From Alphaproteobacteria bacterium (GTDB taxonomy: Bacteria > Pseudomonadota > Alphaproteobacteria > JAJTHO01), in assembly GCA_021297975.1 (NCBI GenBank), contig JAJTHO010000071.1, positions 1-27,928 on the forward strand: 27,928 nt of DNA, read 5' to 3'. Positions 1-7,256 of this stretch are shown here, piece by piece (the first letter of the stretch is position 1; the number at the start of each line of letters is the position of its first letter). The notes beneath the pieces are model-generated. The model saw only the letters and a list, made by a program, of their open reading frames with translations. It was not told where the DNA came from and did no database searches. Position numbers and translations under genes: made by a program.

Positions 1-430
1 CGCGGAAAATGCGCGGCTTACGTCCCTGCAACACCGCTTTATGGGTAAGATAAACACCGCGCTATCCGATATTTTTATGAATGGCGACGCCGTGTCCCGC
101 ATCCCCGGCAATCTGAACATCAGCTTTGCCTTTGTTGAGGGCGAATCGCTGATGATGGGCATCAAAGATTTGTGCGTCTCCAGCGGTTCGGCGTGTACGT
201 CTGCGTCCTTAGAGCCGTCGTATGTGCTGCGTGCCTTGGGCGTTGAAGAGGAACTGGCGCATACCTCCCTGCGGATTGGCTTTGGCCGGTTTACAACAGA
301 ACAGGAAATTGATTACGCGGCGGATTTGATTGTGGAGAAAGTGAACAAGCTCAGAAAAATGTCGCCGTTGTGGGAGATGGTAAAAGAAGAGGGTATCGAT
401 CTTAAGAATATACAATGGGCGGCGCATTGA
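1..430 (+). CDS. iscS: Cysteine desulfurase IscS, C-terminal part (gene starts before the window)
   Basis: The frame is open from base 2, so the gene enters from the left and about 143 C-terminal residues are visible. IscS is the PLP-dependent desulfurase that takes sulfur from cysteine and passes it to the scaffold IscU for Fe-S cluster assembly in the cytoplasm. The active-site loop SSGSACTSASLEPSYVLRAL is present with the persulfide-forming cysteine (SAC), followed by the RIGFGRFTTEQEID segment and the C-terminal WAAH usual for IscS. The PLP lysine lies outside the window. An unrelated AT-rich gene and then iscU and iscA follow, so this is the head of an ISC cluster. Identity is firm; only the N-terminal part is missing, because of the window edge. 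Confidence 0.96.
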   Translation, partial: AENARLTSLQHRFMGKINTALSDIFMNGDAVSRIPGNLNISFAFVEGESLMMGIKDLCVSSGSACTSASLEPSYVLRALGVEEELAHTSLRIGFGRFTTEQEIDYAADLIVEKVNKLRKMSPLWEMVKEEGIDLKNIQWAAH

Positions 431-503
431 TATTAAGTGATTACATCAATTGGGCTTATAAGGCTATCATCATTTCATACATCATCAAAAGGTAGGTAAA
501 ATT

Positions 504-881
504 ATGTCGAGTAAAAAAATAACATCAGAAAATTGTATTCCAGCCGAGGGATTTTTAGATGAAGAAAAAGCGATATTAAGGGAACTTTTAACTGATGAGC
601 AATTAGCAGGAATTGATTATGCAGCCATAGATCAGGATGAACTTTCTGTACTTCTTGCGGAAAGTAAGGGGAGTGTTGCTTCTAAAGTAGAGTTTAACAT
701 AAGCAATTTGGCATTACAGTTTGTTGCGGGTGAAGAAAGTCAGCTATTCGAGTCGGATCCGGTTCTTTCAGCGGAAAGCGCAAGGATAGCTGCCACGCAC
801 ATTGTTAGTATAACTTCACCGGAGGCTTTTGAAATATATACCAAATATCAATCTGAACAAGCATCTAAAACAAGGATTTAA
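504..881 (+). CDS. Hypothetical protein, AT-rich, inserted between iscS and iscU
   Basis: I do not recognise this 125-residue protein. It has its own ribosome binding site (AGGTAGG at about 491-497) ahead of an ATG and stops one base before the iscU start codon. It is acidic, has no membrane segment or signal peptide, and has one cysteine near the N-terminus. Sampled lines of the gene have about 35-40% G+C, against roughly 55-73% in the adjacent isc genes. In most ISC operons iscS runs straight into iscU, so this looks like a later insertion that left the operon readable. Its position suggests co-expression with the Fe-S genes, but nothing in the sequence shows a role in cluster assembly. Confidence 0.7.
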   Translation: MSSKKITSENCIPAEGFLDEEKAILRELLTDEQLAGIDYAAIDQDELSVLLAESKGSVASKVEFNISNLALQFVAGEESQLFESDPVLSAESARIAATHIVSITSPEAFEIYTKYQSEQASKTRI

Positions 882-882
882 T

Positions 883-1290
883 ATGGCCTACAGCAACCAA
901 CTCATCGATCACTATGAAAACCCGCGGAACATCGGTTCTTTAGATAAAAACGATGCCAACGTCGGCACCGGCCTCGTGGGCGCGCCCGCCTGCGGCGACG
1001 TGATGAAGCTGCAAATTCAGGTTAATGATGCGGGCGTGATTGAAAACGCCGTGTTCAAAACCTTTGGCTGCGGCTCTGCCATTGCCTCCAGCAGCCTTGC
1101 CACCGAATGGCTGAAGGGCAAAACGCTGGACGATGCGGGAACGATTGCCAACACCCAGATTGCGCAGGAGCTGGCGTTGCCGCCGGTGAAAATTCACTGC
1201 TCGATTCTGGCCGAAGATGCCATTAAAGCGGCGATTGCGGATTATAAGAGCAAGCAGACGGGCGCGGTAAAGCCCAACGTTGCCGCATGA
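883..1290 (+). CDS. iscU: Fe-S cluster scaffold protein IscU
   Basis: IscU is the scaffold on which [2Fe-2S] clusters are built from IscS-derived sulfur and then released by HscA/HscB. The 135-residue product starts MAYSNQLIDHYENPRN and carries the three ligand cysteines C37 (PACGD, with D39), C63 (FGCGSAIASS) and C106 (IHCS, preceded by H105). The HscA recognition motif LPPVK is at 99-103, so a chaperone-assisted release step is expected although hscA is not in the window. The ATG at 883 is preceded by AAGGA at 872-876. An in-frame ATG at 829 exists but would overlap the upstream gene and add a non-IscU extension. The stop overlaps the iscA start (ATGA). Confidence 0.97.
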   Translation: MAYSNQLIDHYENPRNIGSLDKNDANVGTGLVGAPACGDVMKLQIQVNDAGVIENAVFKTFGCGSAIASSSLATEWLKGKTLDDAGTIANTQIAQELALPPVKIHCSILAEDAIKAAIADYKSKQTGAVKPNVAA

Positions 1291-1643
1291 CAACCACAAC
1301 ACCAGCCCCACGCCCTGCGCCCATGCGCATCAGCACTGCGGCGGCGGAGCGCGTTAACGAGCTACTCGCAAAGCGCGACAAGCCCTCTTACGGCATCCGG
1401 ATTGGTGTGCGCACTCGCGGCTGTTCTGGCCTGTCCTACACCCTTGAATACGCCGATGCGGCGCAAAAATTTGAAGACGTGGTGGAAGAGCACGGCGTGC
1501 GCGTGCTGATAGACCCGAAAGCCGCGCTCTTTGTTATCGGCACGGAAATGGATTTTGAAGAGTCCGACACCGAATCCGGTTTTGTTTTCCGCAATCCCAA
1601 TGAAAAGGGCAAATGCGGCTGCGGTGAGTCTTTCCGCGTTTAA
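1287..1643 (+). CDS. iscA: A-type Fe-S assembly protein IscA
   Basis: This 118-residue A-type carrier passes Fe-S clusters to apoproteins. The family's three cysteines are present: C46 in RGCSGLSY, and C110 and C112 in the C-terminal KCGCGESF. The residues before the second methionine (M13, MRISTAAAERV) are proline/threonine rich; translation may start there at 1323, but the ATGA overlap with iscU favours 1287. The family is close to IscA/SufA/ErpA, and the assignment as IscA rests on position directly after iscU. A palindromic repeat and a terminator-like hairpin follow, so this may be the last gene of the first isc transcript. Confidence 0.94.
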   Translation: MTTTTPAPRPAPMRISTAAAERVNELLAKRDKPSYGIRIGVRTRGCSGLSYTLEYADAAQKFEDVVEEHGVRVLIDPKAALFVIGTEMDFEESDTESGFVFRNPNEKGKCGCGESFRV

Positions 1644-1667
1644 AAACAGAGTGATTCAATAAAAGGT

Positions 1668-1780
1668 ATGTCATCCCGACCAAAGCCGCGTTGCGGCTGC
1701 GTGGAGGGATCTCCCCCAGAATAACAAGGAGATTCCTCGGCTCCACAAAACCTGGCGGTTTTGTAGGCTCGGAATGACAT
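1668..1780. repeat. Palindromic intergenic repeat with a hairpin in each arm
   Basis: The outer ends ATGTCAT (1668-1674) and ATGACAT (1774-1780) are exact inverted repeats, and the arms continue as imperfect complements (TCATCCCGAC against GTCGGAATGA-like sequence; GGGATCTCC against GGAGATTCC). Each arm contains its own hairpin: AGCCGC-gtt-GCGGCT at 1684-1698 and ACAAAACC-tggc-GGTTTTGT at 1745-1764. This is the layout of dispersed non-coding repeats with GTCATYCC ends seen in many bacterial genomes, so more copies elsewhere on this chromosome are likely. Only one copy is in the window. No open frame across it looks real. Confidence 0.8.
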
Positions 1781-1801
1781 CCCTTCATTTTTTTGCTGAA
1801 T

Positions 1802-1832
1802 AACCTGTTTAAAAACACAAAGGTTGTTTTTT
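1802..1832 (+). terminator. Likely rho-independent terminator after iscA
   Basis: AACCTGTTT (1802-1810) pairs with AAAGGTT (1819-1825) with one bulged G, followed by G and six T. It lies between iscA and the hydrolase gene, so it may end the iscS-iscU-iscA transcript. The stem is short and AT-rich, so strength is uncertain. Confidence 0.5.
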
Positions 1833-1890
1833 ACACCCACACCGTGGTATGCAACGCGTCTGTTTTTTTGGATTAATGAGGCTTTGCCCT

Positions 1891-2544
1891 ATGCCTGAAG
1901 TGATGATTAACGGTTCTGCTGGCCGCCTGGAAGGGCGCTATCAACCGGCCAGCAACCCCAAAGCGCCGCTGGCGCTGGTGTTACACCCGCATCCAAAGCC
2001 GGATGACAACCCAGCAAACCGGGGCACCATGAACAATAAAGTGGTGTATGTGCTCTATCATGCGCTGGTTCAGGCTGGGTATGCCGTGCTGCGCTTTAAT
2101 TTTCGCGGTGTGGGCAAAAGTCAGGGCGAATACGATAAGGGCGAGGGCGAATTAACCGATGCCGCCGCCGCGCTGGATTGGTTGCAGCAGAAAAATCCCG
2201 ATGCCTCCCGCACGCTTGTTGCTGGTTTTTCCTTTGGCGCCTGGATTGGGATGCAGCTCCTGATGCGCCGCCCAGAGATTGAGCATTTCATCAGCGTTGC
2301 GCCGCCCGCCAATAAATATGATTTCACGTTTCTTGCGCCGTGCCCGTCGTCTGGTTTACTTATAACTGGCGATAAAGACGAGATTGTGACCGAGCCGTCC
2401 GTGCGGGCATTATCGCAAAAACTCGCGAAACAAAAAGACATCAAAATTGATTACACCGTTGTGCCGGGGGTGGATCATTTCTTCACTGGCCAATTGGATG
2501 AACTCATCCGGCATGTCGATGCCTATTTGAAAAAAATTGCATAA
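1891..2544 (+). CDS. Alpha/beta hydrolase
   Basis: The 217-residue product is a compact serine hydrolase. It has the oxyanion-side motif LHPHP, the nucleophile elbow GFSFG, a candidate acid in TGDKDEIV and the catalytic histidine in VPGVDHFF. The substrate is unknown. I place the start at 1891 (MPEVMINGSAGRLEGRY), which has GAGG at 1878-1881; the in-frame ATG at 1849 would add a cysteine- and phenylalanine-rich tail untypical of the family. The gene is 18 nt before accD and on the same strand, so the two are probably co-transcribed. The role next to accD and the Fe-S genes is unclear. Confidence 0.88.
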   Translation: MPEVMINGSAGRLEGRYQPASNPKAPLALVLHPHPKPDDNPANRGTMNNKVVYVLYHALVQAGYAVLRFNFRGVGKSQGEYDKGEGELTDAAAALDWLQQKNPDASRTLVAGFSFGAWIGMQLLMRRPEIEHFISVAPPANKYDFTFLAPCPSSGLLITGDKDEIVTEPSVRALSQKLAKQKDIKIDYTVVPGVDHFFTGQLDELIRHVDAYLKKIA

Positions 2545-2562
2545 GGGTCTATAGAGTACACT

Positions 2563-3486
2563 ATGTCTTGGTTATCCGAAATTGTCCGCCCCAAAATTCG
2601 CGCCTTTGTCGCGAAGAAACCTGATATTCCCGACAACCTCTGGCACAAATGCGGCAATTGCGGCGAAATGATTTTCCACCGCGATTACGCGGGCAATGCG
2701 AATGTGTGTCATCATTGCGGTTTTCACGGCAAACTGCCGCTTAAACGGCGCTTAGAGCTGCTTTTTGACGGCGAGGAATACACCCGGATTGAGCTCCCCA
2801 AAGTGCCGGTTGATCCGCTGAAATTCAAAGACCGTAAACGCTATAGCGATCGGCATAAAGACGCGCAAACGGCCAGCAAAGAGCAGGACGCCTGTATCGT
2901 TGCGCATGGCCTGATCGGCGGACAGAACGTTGTTGTGGCTGCGTTTAATTTTGAATTTATGGGCGGCTCGATGGGCACGGCTGTTGGTGAGGCGCTCTAT
3001 GCCGGCGCACGCCTCGCAGTGCTGCAGAAGGCCGCCTACATCGTTATTCCCTCCTCCGGCGGAGCGCGGATGCAGGAAGGGATTCTCTCCCTGATGCAAA
3101 TGGCGCGCACGACGATTGGCGTGCAGCGTGTGCGTGAGGCGGGCTTGCCGTACATTGTTGTGCTGACCAACCCCACAACCGGCGGCGTCACCGCATCGTT
3201 TGCGATGCTGGGTGATGTAACGCTGGCTGAACCCGGCGCGATTATTGGCTTTGCCGGGGCGCGGGTTATTGAAGAAACCATCCGCGAGAAATTACCGCCC
3301 GGTTTCCAGCGTTCGGAATATCTCTTGGAACATGGCATGATTGACCGTATTGTGACCCGCAAGGAATTAGCAGCGGAGCTGGGTAAAATTGCCCAATTGC
3401 TGATGAATAAAAAGAATCGCGGGCTGTCTTCAGGAACGCAGGCGGCAACACCGCAACTCTTTCTTTCTACTGCAAAAAAGGCTTAA
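2563..3486 (+). CDS. accD: Acetyl-CoA carboxylase carboxyltransferase subunit beta AccD
   Basis: AccD forms the carboxyltransferase half of acetyl-CoA carboxylase with AccA and moves the carboxyl group from biotin to acetyl-CoA, giving malonyl-CoA for fatty acid synthesis. The 307-residue protein has the N-terminal four-cysteine zinc ribbon (C30, C33, C49, C52) and the crotonase-fold segments SSGGARMQEG and NPTTGGVTASFAMLGD typical of this subunit. It ends with a short variable tail. In many alphaproteobacteria accD follows trpA; here it sits between a hydrolase and the ISC ferredoxin, while trpB is 13 kb away, so gene order has been rearranged. Confidence 0.97.
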   Translation: MSWLSEIVRPKIRAFVAKKPDIPDNLWHKCGNCGEMIFHRDYAGNANVCHHCGFHGKLPLKRRLELLFDGEEYTRIELPKVPVDPLKFKDRKRYSDRHKDAQTASKEQDACIVAHGLIGGQNVVVAAFNFEFMGGSMGTAVGEALYAGARLAVLQKAAYIVIPSSGGARMQEGILSLMQMARTTIGVQRVREAGLPYIVVLTNPTTGGVTASFAMLGDVTLAEPGAIIGFAGARVIEETIREKLPPGFQRSEYLLEHGMIDRIVTRKELAAELGKIAQLLMNKKNRGLSSGTQAATPQLFLSTAKKA

Positions 3487-3500
3487 AATAGGGGCGCATC

Positions 3501-3845
3501 ATGGCGAAAATGTGTTTTATTGAAAAAGATGGTAAAAGTCGCGAGGTGGATGCACCAATCGGGCTGTCCGTGCTGGAAATTGCCCATCGCAATAAAGTTG
3601 ATTTAGAGGGCGCGTGTGAAGGCTCGCTCGCCTGCTCCACCTGTCATGTGATTGTTGATGAAGAATATTTTGATGCGTTGCCGAACGCCAAAGAAGAAGA
3701 AGAAGACATGCTGGATTTGGCCTTTGGCCTGTGCGCAACCTCGCGCCTGGGGTGTCAGATTATCATGACCGATGCGCTGGATGGCCTCACAGTCCGTCTG
3801 CCGGGGGCAACGCGCAACATGTCGGTGGATAAAAAGGCCAGCTAA
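3501..3845 (+). CDS. fdx: ISC-type [2Fe-2S] ferredoxin
   Basis: The 114-residue ferredoxin has the adrenodoxin/ISC ligand spacing: C39, C45 and C48 (CEGSLACSTC), then C85 after a 36-residue gap. The acidic loop NAKEEEEDMLD between them is the usual partner-binding helix. It supplies electrons to IscS/IscU during cluster assembly. AGGGG lies just before the ATG. The stop overlaps the iscX start (TAATG), which ties both to the ISC pathway even though iscS-iscU-iscA are about 2 kb upstream behind a hairpin. hscB and hscA, which usually precede fdx, are absent here. Confidence 0.95.
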   Translation: MAKMCFIEKDGKSREVDAPIGLSVLEIAHRNKVDLEGACEGSLACSTCHVIVDEEYFDALPNAKEEEEDMLDLAFGLCATSRLGCQIIMTDALDGLTVRLPGATRNMSVDKKAS

Positions 3846-4051
3846 TGCCGCGTTCCCTGCGCTGGACAGATTCACGCGACATCGCCATTGCGCTGTGCGA
3901 GGCAAAGCCAGAGATTGCGCCGCTGTCCGTGCGTTTTACCGATTTGCACCGCTGGGTCACTGAACTGCCGGGGTTTAGTGACGACCCGCTGAAAAGTAAT
4001 GAAAAAATCTTAGAAGCCATACAGATGATGTGGCTGGAAGAGGTTGAGTGA
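3845..4051 (+). CDS. iscX: Fe-S assembly protein IscX
   Basis: This 68-residue acidic protein matches IscX/YfhJ. It begins with LRWTDSRDIAIAL, has the central VRFTDLHRWVTELPGF motif and ends with EAIQMMWLEE. IscX binds IscS and modulates iron delivery or desulfurase activity. Start and stop are fixed by the TAATG overlap with fdx and the TGA at 4049. It is the last ISC gene in this part of the window. Confidence 0.93.
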   Translation: MPRSLRWTDSRDIAIALCEAKPEIAPLSVRFTDLHRWVTELPGFSDDPLKSNEKILEAIQMMWLEEVE

Positions 4052-4076
4052 TTGGCTTTTTAAGGCTGCAAAAGCA

Positions 4077-4105
4077 CTGACAATCCGTTAACCATTTGTT
4101 AATAC
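4077..4105 (+). promoter_or_regulatory. Probable sigma-70 promoter for the phosphatase-like/tadG pair
   Basis: CTGACA (4077-4082) and TAATAC (4100-4105) are separated by 17 nt, a good match to a housekeeping promoter. The predicted transcript would start about 15 nt before the ATG at 4127. A CtrA-type box lies between and over the -10 element. Confidence 0.6.
4088..4102. promoter_or_regulatory. CtrA-type box TTAA-N7-TTAA
   Basis: The exact sequence TTAACCATTTGTTAA matches the full CtrA recognition pattern described in Caulobacter and relatives. It overlaps the predicted -10 element of the promoter at 4077-4105, 24 nt before the start codon of the secreted phosphatase-like gene. That placement would fit repression, or activation of a different promoter; the sequence does not settle which. 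Confidence 0.55.
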
Positions 4106-4126
4106 TTTTCATGATAGCCTGATAAA

Positions 4127-4843
4127 ATGAGTGTATCAATAACGTCCATTATATTTATTATTATAACACTGTACGCCGTGTCGGCGCACGCTATTGATGG
4201 CTACGGACTTGCTGCCCCCCTTCCTTATGGCGCGCTTGCTGGAGCAACTACGAGCACAGAAGAGAGAAAAGTCGATGAGCAAAGCATCATCGCCGAGCAA
4301 AAAAAATTGACCACCGTTGAGCGTAACACCCTAAAAAGTGAAGACATGTTTAGGTTGGAATTAATCACAGCGCCGCATAAAATTGATATTAACAGCTCTG
4401 ATAATAAAGCACTCAAACATCTTTTAGAACGAAGCTGGGCAACCGCAGCCGCCAGCATTTACGGTGCACGGCTTCAATGGCGTGGCAGCCGCCCCGTTGA
4501 AAATAACCCGGCAATTCTTGATTTGGCATCGCCAGTAGCTAGCAAACCTGAGCCAGAAACAGGATTTCCCGCCGCACACCCCGCCATGCTTTATACACTG
4601 TCTGGGGTTTTAAGCCTAGTTAATATAGACTGGCAACGTGATGCCTTTGCGACAGCGGACGCTATTTCAGCACGGCGAAAAATAGCAGGATTACATTATT
4701 CCAAAGACCTTCAAGGCGGACGCGATTTAGGGTACATGCTTCTGGGCGCGATGGCGCAAGATACCTCTTTCAAAAATGACCTGATTGCTGCAAGAAAAGA
4801 ATACTGGTCAAAACAAGCGTCCACAAAAGGAACACAGCCATGA
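4127..4843 (+). CDS. Secreted PAP2/class A acid phosphatase-like protein with altered motifs
   Basis: The 238-residue protein has an N-terminal signal peptide (hydrophobic 5-18, likely cleavage after AHA at 20-22). Its C-terminal half follows the class A acid phosphatase (PhoN/PAP2) layout: R115-x6-R122-P123 in place of K-x6-RP, P-A-A-H (148-151) in place of PSGH, and RR-x5-H190-x3-D194 in place of SR-x5-H-x3-D, followed by the family's F-x-x-x-L-x-x-A-R-x-E ending. The histidines and several phosphate-binding arginines are kept, while the K, SG and S positions are changed, so activity may be reduced or altered. It is translationally coupled to the TadG-like gene (ATGA at 4840-4843). G+C is lower than in the surrounding housekeeping genes. 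Confidence 0.65.
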   Translation: MSVSITSIIFIIITLYAVSAHAIDGYGLAAPLPYGALAGATTSTEERKVDEQSIIAEQKKLTTVERNTLKSEDMFRLELITAPHKIDINSSDNKALKHLLERSWATAAASIYGARLQWRGSRPVENNPAILDLASPVASKPEPETGFPAAHPAMLYTLSGVLSLVNIDWQRDAFATADAISARRKIAGLHYSKDLQGGRDLGYMLLGAMAQDTSFKNDLIAARKEYWSKQASTKGTQP

Positions 4844-6525
4844 AAAATTTTCTGTCCGATAAAAATGGCGCTGTCATGCTCATCTTCGGGTTGACAGCTA
4901 TCATCCTAGCTATAGCTGTTTTCGCCTCCATTCAATTGACCAGTACCAGCCAGAATGTTGGTAATCTTCAGCAAGCTGCAGACAACGCCGCGCTTGCAGG
5001 CGCACGCACCATGTTCCGCAATCTTGAGACGCAAAATACGGCTGTCGTGCAAAAGCGCGTTCAAGATTTCATAGCCATGAATTTCCCTCAGGATGCGACA
5101 AACACCGGCGTAGAAGTTCTGTCATCAACCGTTGATTGGAATACATTACAAGTTGACGTTACCGTTAAAAGCACAGCAGTTGCAAATTCGAATGCAGCAC
5201 GTCCCGCTGCTGGCGCTATCAGCGCACGCGCTACGGCTGAATTAATTTTTCCCGAAAGTGATTGGTGTATGGGCGTTGATTTAAGCTCTAGGATTAATAG
5301 CGATTATACCAACAGCAGTTTTTCGAGGGGTGCGTCCGGTTCTAGCAATTCGGGTGAAATTGTGCGTGAGGTTGTTACTTGGATAAATCAACTTAATGCA
5401 AACAATACCTACAAAAAGAAACTAGCTTACGCGATTGTTCCTTATGGCAATAGTGTCAATGTCGGCGTGTATAATATGGACGGCCTGTTGGCTCCTTTAT
5501 CAAGCGGTAAAAGCCACCTTGATGCCGTAAAATCAAAAGAATACATCGACAAAAAATTTACAGATTTTTCCGCCTCATGCAGTGGCTGTACCGCTTTGCA
5601 AACATGTAACAGCGACTGTTCGCGTGCCCCGGCCTGTGATTCAGGCTCTGCCGGAAACTGCTGGCAACAGTTTCTTGATTTGTATATCCGCGGCATAATA
5701 CCTAATGCACCCGGCATATCTGTCGGTTGTGTACTGGCTCGTAAAGACAAGCAAAATTACTTTACGGATGCAACCGCGTTAGAAGAAAAATTTGATCCCA
5801 TGATTACATTTTTTGAAACTGGTTGTTCTTCTGGGCATATGTTCTGCCTGCCGCCTGTATTGCCGCTAACCTATCCGGGTGATGCACTCTATGGTCAGAT
5901 GCCGAACATGGGTTCCGTGCCAATGTGGGATGTGGATACCTCTAGTGTCGGCGGATCGGCCATACAATTTGACCAAAAACCTCTGTTCATAGAGGGCTTA
6001 TCCTGGTGTAACCGAATGATATCACCAAAGTGGGATAAAACATTGGTCGGTTATAGCCAACTTCCCGATTACACTACTTGGTCAGGTAAAGGTGTGAAGC
6101 CCAATTATGGCCAGCCCAGTAACTTGATTAACATCGATGATAAACGCAAAAAGATTATCACCCTATTTGCTGCAGGATTTGTTGACCAGGTTAATCCCAA
6201 CAAAGTTCAAGTAGCGCTGAGTCTTGTGGATGCAACAGCCTATTCCGAACACCCAAAAGCCGATGAAATAGCGACAATAACTAAAGAAGCCTGTGATTAC
6301 ATTAAAACAATTCGCTACAACAACCAAGCCATCAGTGTTTTCGTTGTCAATACCAACCCCAATCTAAAACCAGCACAAGTTGACATTCTTAAAGGATGCG
6401 CAACCACGCCTGATTTTTATCAGGAAGTCTTTAAGCCCACCGTCAGCACCAATGACTTTAAAGAGATCATGCTTGAGCAATTGGATAGAGTTGTTTACAC
6501 AAGGCTAATTTCATCGCCTAATTGA
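4840..6525 (+). CDS. TadG-like pilus-assembly/surface protein
   Basis: The 561-residue protein begins with a short basic stretch and one membrane segment (about 11-33), followed by NLQQAADNAALAGA, the hallmark of TadE/TadG-like proteins of Flp (Tad) pilus systems. A von Willebrand A-type fold probably follows: CMGVDLSS near 143-150 is a degenerate metal-site loop, and the end (ISVFVVNTNPN ... ILKGCAT ... F..EIMLEQLDRVVYTRL) matches the last strands of TadG proteins. A cysteine-rich insert (C247, C250, C256, C260, C266, C274) suggests disulfides outside the cytoplasm. No other tad gene is in the window. Its exact role in pilus or envelope biology is inferred from the family only. Confidence 0.78.
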   Translation: MKNFLSDKNGAVMLIFGLTAIILAIAVFASIQLTSTSQNVGNLQQAADNAALAGARTMFRNLETQNTAVVQKRVQDFIAMNFPQDATNTGVEVLSSTVDWNTLQVDVTVKSTAVANSNAARPAAGAISARATAELIFPESDWCMGVDLSSRINSDYTNSSFSRGASGSSNSGEIVREVVTWINQLNANNTYKKKLAYAIVPYGNSVNVGVYNMDGLLAPLSSGKSHLDAVKSKEYIDKKFTDFSASCSGCTALQTCNSDCSRAPACDSGSAGNCWQQFLDLYIRGIIPNAPGISVGCVLARKDKQNYFTDATALEEKFDPMITFFETGCSSGHMFCLPPVLPLTYPGDALYGQMPNMGSVPMWDVDTSSVGGSAIQFDQKPLFIEGLSWCNRMISPKWDKTLVGYSQLPDYTTWSGKGVKPNYGQPSNLINIDDKRKKIITLFAAGFVDQVNPNKVQVALSLVDATAYSEHPKADEIATITKEACDYIKTIRYNNQAISVFVVNTNPNLKPAQVDILKGCATTPDFYQEVFKPTVSTNDFKEIMLEQLDRVVYTRLISSPN

Positions 6526-6593
6526 TAGAACAAGCAGGATTTGACGTTTGCTTTCCGGGCTTACTTTCTGTTTTTGATAAGGGAAGAATACCG

Positions 6594-7241
6594 ATGAGTT
6601 TTTTCAGTATTCTAAAGGGCGCAGCAGCCACCGACTGGCAGGGCTATACCCAGCATTCATTTGTGGCTCGCCTCGCTGCGGGAACTCTGGAAAAAAAGCT
6701 TTTTCAACATTATCTGCGCCAGGATTATTTATTCCTGATTGAGTTTGCCCGTGCCTATGCGCTGCTTGCGTATAAAGCGGATAGCCTCACCGGAATGCGC
6801 TATGCGCTCAGCGGCTTGAACGCGATATTGGAACAAGAACTAAGCCTGCATCTTAAGTATTGCCGCGAATGGGGGCTATCTGAGGCGGATGTGCTGGCAA
6901 CGCCGCCCAGCGTTGAGCTGATTGCGTACACGCGCTTTGTACTGGATACCGGCCAGCGCGGCGATGCGCTCGATTTACTCACCGCGCTTTCGCCATGCAT
7001 CATTGGCTATGCCGAAATTGGCGCAGCGCTCAAAGCAGACCCGGCAACGGTTAAAATTGGCAACCCCTATTATTCCTGGATAGAGATGTACAGCGGCGCG
7101 GAGTATCAGAACGTTGCCGCCTCGGCGATGGTCGAACTAGACAGGCAAGCAGGAGCGCGCCTAACCCCGATACGTCAAACACAGTTAGAGGGAATTTTTA
7201 GAACTGCAACGCGGCTGGAAGAGCAGTTCTGGCCGGTTTAG
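6594..7241 (+). CDS. tenA: TenA family thiaminase II / aminopyrimidine aminohydrolase
   Basis: The 215-residue all-helical protein matches TenA, which hydrolyses aminopyrimidine products of thiamine breakdown for salvage to HMP. Visible family features are the N-terminal DYLFLIEFARAYA segment, the catalytic cysteine in ALSPCIIGYAEIG (C135), YYSWIEMYSGAEYQ, and the C-terminal glutamate pair in TRLEEQFW (209-210). The start at 6594 has AAGGGA at 6579-6584. An in-frame TTG at 6522 overlaps the tadG stop but would add 24 residues foreign to TenA. No TPP riboswitch is visible upstream. It converges on the anti-sigma gene with a 15-nt gap and no clear terminator. Confidence 0.92.
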   Translation: MSFFSILKGAAATDWQGYTQHSFVARLAAGTLEKKLFQHYLRQDYLFLIEFARAYALLAYKADSLTGMRYALSGLNAILEQELSLHLKYCREWGLSEADVLATPPSVELIAYTRFVLDTGQRGDALDLLTALSPCIIGYAEIGAALKADPATVKIGNPYYSWIEMYSGAEYQNVAASAMVELDRQAGARLTPIRQTQLEGIFRTATRLEEQFWPV

Positions 7242-7256
7242 CTTGATATATAGCTG

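Noticed and set aside
545..600. TTAA pair with N8 spacing in the AT-rich gene
   Set aside because: Spacing is 8, not 7, and it is inside a coding region; similar N6 and N8 near misses occur in other genes and were not counted as CtrA boxes.
829..882. Longer IscU start at 829
   Set aside because: It would overlap the end of the upstream gene; the ATG at 883 has a clear AAGGA and gives the normal IscU N-terminus.
1534..1840. Minus-strand open frames over iscA end and the palindromic repeat
   Set aside because: They cover repeat sequence and the reverse of iscA, with no ribosome binding site or family match.
6526..6593. TPP riboswitch before tenA
   Set aside because: The 68-nt gap shows no THI-box sequence and is too short.
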